Of a stretch of DNA of 15,521 bases, positions 13,333 to 15,521 are shown piece by piece. A program made the position numbers and the translations under genes. Below the pieces are notes generated by a model, which ran no database searches, had not been told where the DNA came from, and saw nothing but the letters and a program-made list of their open reading frames with translations. The stretch is from Patescibacteria group bacterium (GTDB lineage Bacteria; Patescibacteriota; Minisyncoccia; CAIUEV01; JAHKAQ01), in NCBI GenBank assembly GCA_018825765.1, contig JAHKAQ010000005.1:1-15521 (forward strand), written 5' to 3'. The first letter of the stretch is position 1. Each line of letters begins with the position of its first letter.

Positions 13333-13560
13333 TTAGCCGGCTCCGCCGGGGTTTGGGGATTTTTTGAAAGCATTTTTTATGGCGCTAATGATCGGCGATT
13401 CGGATATCCAGATAAGGCCCCAAATAAAGCCGATAGATATCCAGGATTCCGAATCTAACTTAAGCGCCAGACCTTTGGGCCCCTTGGTGACGAGCCGGAT
13501 CAGGCCGCAGACCGGCGCCAGGATTAGGCCGGCCAGACAAAGCAAGATACCTCTTAACAT
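13333..13560 (-). CDS. small membrane protein, hypothetical
   Basis: The 75-residue protein has two hydrophobic stretches (about 3-25 and 41-62) separated by a Lys/Gly loop, and a short tail KKSPNPGGAG. No family is recognised. The gene has one of the two strong SDs in the window, TAAGGAGG at 13574-13567, six bases before the ATG. The stop codon of the upstream large gene forms the first three bases of that SD, so ribosomes finishing the large protein can restart here. A terminator follows, so it is the last gene of its transcript. Confidence 0.72.
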   Translation of the reverse strand: MLRGILLCLAGLILAPVCGLIRLVTKGPKGLALKLDSESWISIGFIWGLIWISESPIISAIKNAFKKSPNPGGAG

Positions 13561-13566
13561 TTTTAT

Positions 13567-13574
13567 CCTCCTTA
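13567..13574 (-). promoter_or_regulatory. strong Shine-Dalgarno overlapping an upstream stop codon
   Basis: Minus-strand TAAGGAGG, an eight-base match to the anti-SD complement. The TAA is the stop codon of the large gene. Spacing to the next ATG is six bases, near ideal. This is a termination-reinitiation layout and the only full-length SD here besides that of rpsU. Confidence 0.7.
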
Positions 13575-15521
13575 TTCAATGAATTTAAAGGTCTTTATCA
13601 TTTGATCTAATAATCCTATATCGGAAGAATTAAAGGTGAAGAAATCATGGCCGCGAAGAGTGATGTAAGTCTTGTTTGCCGCGGGCTTATAGCCTCCGGG
13701 GATGGGTAGCGTAGAGCCGTCAGGCGCTTGCGGTTCTGAATTTGGATCGCTGGTTTGGGTTATAAAATCATAACCATTTATTGTTTCGCGGCTTATTTTA
13801 TCGCTTTGGAGCAAGTGTTTAGCGAAATCCTCCGGGGATTCCTGCTTTTCGTTTAAGTCAAAAGTAACGCTTACCATGGTGCCGCCAATCGCGTTTTTAG
13901 CGCTCGCGTCTTCCTTTAGAAATTGCACCACGCTTGAGCTTCTTAGCGGGCCCTGGTAGTCAGGGGTGAGATTGTATGGTTTGGGTCCCTGGGAAGGATC
14001 CAGCACCTGAAAGCCGTCAGGGTAATTTATCTGAAGCTTGAATTGCTCTGAAGTAAAGACATTGGGTAAATTATTAGCTGGCGCCAGGGCGGCGATGTGG
14101 CGGATGGTGGTGAAATAGTCGCCGTAAAGCTTGGTTAGTTTTATTTTTATGCCGGTGGTGTCGTTATTATCAGAGTCAAAATATACTAATTCAAGCGGGC
14201 CCTGGTAGTTGTAAAAATCAGGGAAGGAAAAACAGCCGTTGCTAATGCCCTGGGCGGCGTTCAATCCATCTGAAAGCACGTTTATGGCGCCGGTTTTTTT
14301 ATTAACCACACAGCCAAACAGGCCCAGCCGGTTGTCTGCTCCAGGGATTTGAGGATAGCTATTTTTATACGGCAAATAAAGAGAAGCGTTAGCGGCTGAA
14401 GTATTAATGTCAAATCTTACCGGGCCGGTGTAACCTGAAACCCTGGGGTAATAGTTGGTGATTTGCACATTGCCGTTATTTCCTCCATTGCCGCCGGTCT
14501 GGTTGGTGGTCTGATAAACCAGATTGCCGTTAATGTCATAGGCCTGGATGGTTACGCCTAAATTATTTATCCCTTTTCTTTGACTGCCGTCATCGGTTAC
14601 CTGGATTGCTTTTAGTCTGGCCATTGGTTCGGGGAAAAAGGGAATTATGTATTTACCCGGCAGGTGTTGAGTTTGGAGAATATAGTTATTGGAAAGCCAG
14701 TCGGCAAAGGGGCTGTTTTCAACTTTGGATTTTACCTGGGCCGCGTATTGGCCAATGTCTTTTTTATAACTGGCCGGATCCTGGGCGTATAATTTTTTAT
14801 TGAGGTTTTTAAGAAAGGCTTTATCTTCCAGATAAGGCTTTAGCATTGTATTTTTCAAGAGACGGGAATGCTGGATATATTGGTAATATTCCGGGGTAAG
14901 GTATTCCCCTTCTTTGGTAGCCAGGGCTGGGGATAAATTCAAAATCTCAAACCAGGCATCCTGGGAATCGGTATTGTGAAAGCTTGCGTCAAAAACAGCG
15001 CGGTAAATTTCTTCTTGAGCCACGGCGTTCATGGCTGTTTCCCAGTTCAAGGGAAAATAGCTTACAAGATCGTCATGAAAAGCGCTTAAAACCAAACTGG
15101 CCAGCTGTAGGCGCATGCTGTTTTTTGAGTGATAGCGGGGGTTGATAAAGATGTCGTTGGTGGAAGCGTTGTAATAATTGGGATAATCCCGCTGGCAAAG
15201 CCGGATGGTTACAGTAATGCTTTTATGGGGAGCTCCATAGATTTTTTGGGCCTGTTTATAGATAGCCGCCACGTCATCCTGGATGCTTGCTCCATAGTGA
15301 TCATGATAAATCTGGCCGATGCTGAAATTTAAGTCCGGACGTTTTTCGAATTCAAAAGTGATCTGGTTCTCGGGAACCGGGGCGGGTGTTTGATCCGGAG
15401 CGGGTGCCGGGCTTGGGGCTGGAGACGGCGCGGGAGCGGGAGAATTATCAGGAACATTTTGATTGGCCAGATCAGGCAGAATCGGAAGATTGTTTTTGGT
15501 GAGAATGATGACAAGGGGATC
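13572..15521 (-). CDS. large exported multidomain protein, hypothetical, N-terminus beyond the window
   Basis: The frame stays open to the window edge, giving 649 visible residues without the true start; the GTG at 15272 is only an internal codon. Visible order: a segment beginning DPLVIILTKNNLP, an Ala-Pro-Ser linker (about 28-50, repeated APAPSP units) typical of surface proteins, then a helical domain (about 55-290) with NDIFINPRYHS and LVLSAFHDDL. Next come beta-rich regions with Gly/Asn-rich loops (around 330-370 and 380-470, with two Cys), then a C-terminal domain (about 495-649, from FTSEQFKLQINYPDGF) resembling PsbP-like or secreted lipoprotein domains: a strand-rich fold with FDLNEKQESPEDFAKHLL and the end DQMIKTFKFIE. 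It is probably anchored or secreted. Function is not assignable. Confidence 0.75.
   Translation of the reverse strand, partial: DPLVIILTKNNLPILPDLANQNVPDNSPAPAPSPAPSPAPAPDQTPAPVPENQITFEFEKRPDLNFSIGQIYHDHYGASIQDDVAAIYKQAQKIYGAPHKSITVTIRLCQRDYPNYYNASTNDIFINPRYHSKNSMRLQLASLVLSAFHDDLVSYFPLNWETAMNAVAQEEIYRAVFDASFHNTDSQDAWFEILNLSPALATKEGEYLTPEYYQYIQHSRLLKNTMLKPYLEDKAFLKNLNKKLYAQDPASYKKDIGQYAAQVKSKVENSPFADWLSNNYILQTQHLPGKYIIPFFPEPMARLKAIQVTDDGSQRKGINNLGVTIQAYDINGNLVYQTTNQTGGNGGNNGNVQITNYYPRVSGYTGPVRFDINTSAANASLYLPYKNSYPQIPGADNRLGLFGCVVNKKTGAINVLSDGLNAAQGISNGCFSFPDFYNYQGPLELVYFDSDNNDTTGIKIKLTKLYGDYFTTIRHIAALAPANNLPNVFTSEQFKLQINYPDGFQVLDPSQGPKPYNLTPDYQGPLRSSSVVQFLKEDASAKNAIGGTMVSVTFDLNEKQESPEDFAKHLLQSDKISRETINGYDFITQTSDPNSEPQAPDGSTLPIPGGYKPAANKTYITLRGHDFFTFNSSDIGLLDQMIKTFKFIE

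Noticed and set aside
15329..15514. Frame of 61 codons at the right edge
   Set aside because: It is a shifted reading of the Ala-Pro linker of the large exported protein, whose own frame is open through the window edge.
1..15521. Mobile elements, prophage, CRISPR arrays, TGA recoding
   Set aside because: No transposase, integrase or Cas-like product, no regular spaced repeats, and no in-frame TGA in any recognised gene.

Overview
The window looks like core chromosome of a Candidate Phyla Radiation / Patescibacteria bacterium, most likely a Parcubacteria-type lineage. This is judged from style and content, not from a database search: genes are short and tightly packed, A/T-rich leaders lack Shine-Dalgarno (SD) sequences almost everywhere, translation housekeeping genes are interleaved with envelope genes and lineage-specific membrane or secreted proteins, and the standard code applies (no internal TGA in any recognised gene). 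There is no sign of phage, transposon or CRISPR.

Layout. (1) 1-1325, minus strand: rpsU, a YqeY-family gene and ybeY, reading towards the 5' half of a tRNA-Val(GAC) cut by the window edge. (2) 1468-4501, minus strand: lepB (signal peptidase I), hisS and an unknown membrane protein, driven by a good promoter at 4527-4555. (3) 4560-6690, plus strand and divergent from lepB: a LytR-CpsA-Psr envelope ligase, then pth and a strong bidirectional terminator. (4) 6686-6863, minus strand: a candidate structured small RNA with a near-consensus promoter, long nested helices and the shared terminator. (5) 6898-10172, plus strand: an O-antigen ligase/polymerase-like protein, smpB, tmRNA (ssrA), infC, rpmI and rplT. 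(6) 10165-12213, minus strand: an amino-acid permease, a 48-residue membrane ORF and a SerB-like HAD phosphatase. (7) 12249-15521, minus strand: a small lipoprotein, an exported coiled-coil protein, a small membrane protein and a large exported multidomain protein whose N-terminus lies beyond the window.

How the genes fit together. The centre is ribosome function and rescue: SmpB and tmRNA rescue stalled ribosomes, Pth recycles peptidyl-tRNA, YbeY matures rRNA, and IF3, L35, L20, S21 and HisRS support translation. The rest serves the envelope: LepB, the LCP ligase, the Wzy/WaaL-like protein and the exported proteins.

The most interesting observations are these. The tmRNA 5' end lies inside the last seven codons (stop included) of smpB, so tmRNA maturation should leave the smpB message without a stop codon. 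An apparently undescribed small RNA carries a CCUCCUU anti-SD loop. Strong SDs occur at only two genes, one of them rpsU, which recalls the S21-based control known in Bacteroidota. infC has no ATG start, and a hairpin covers its apparent start codon.
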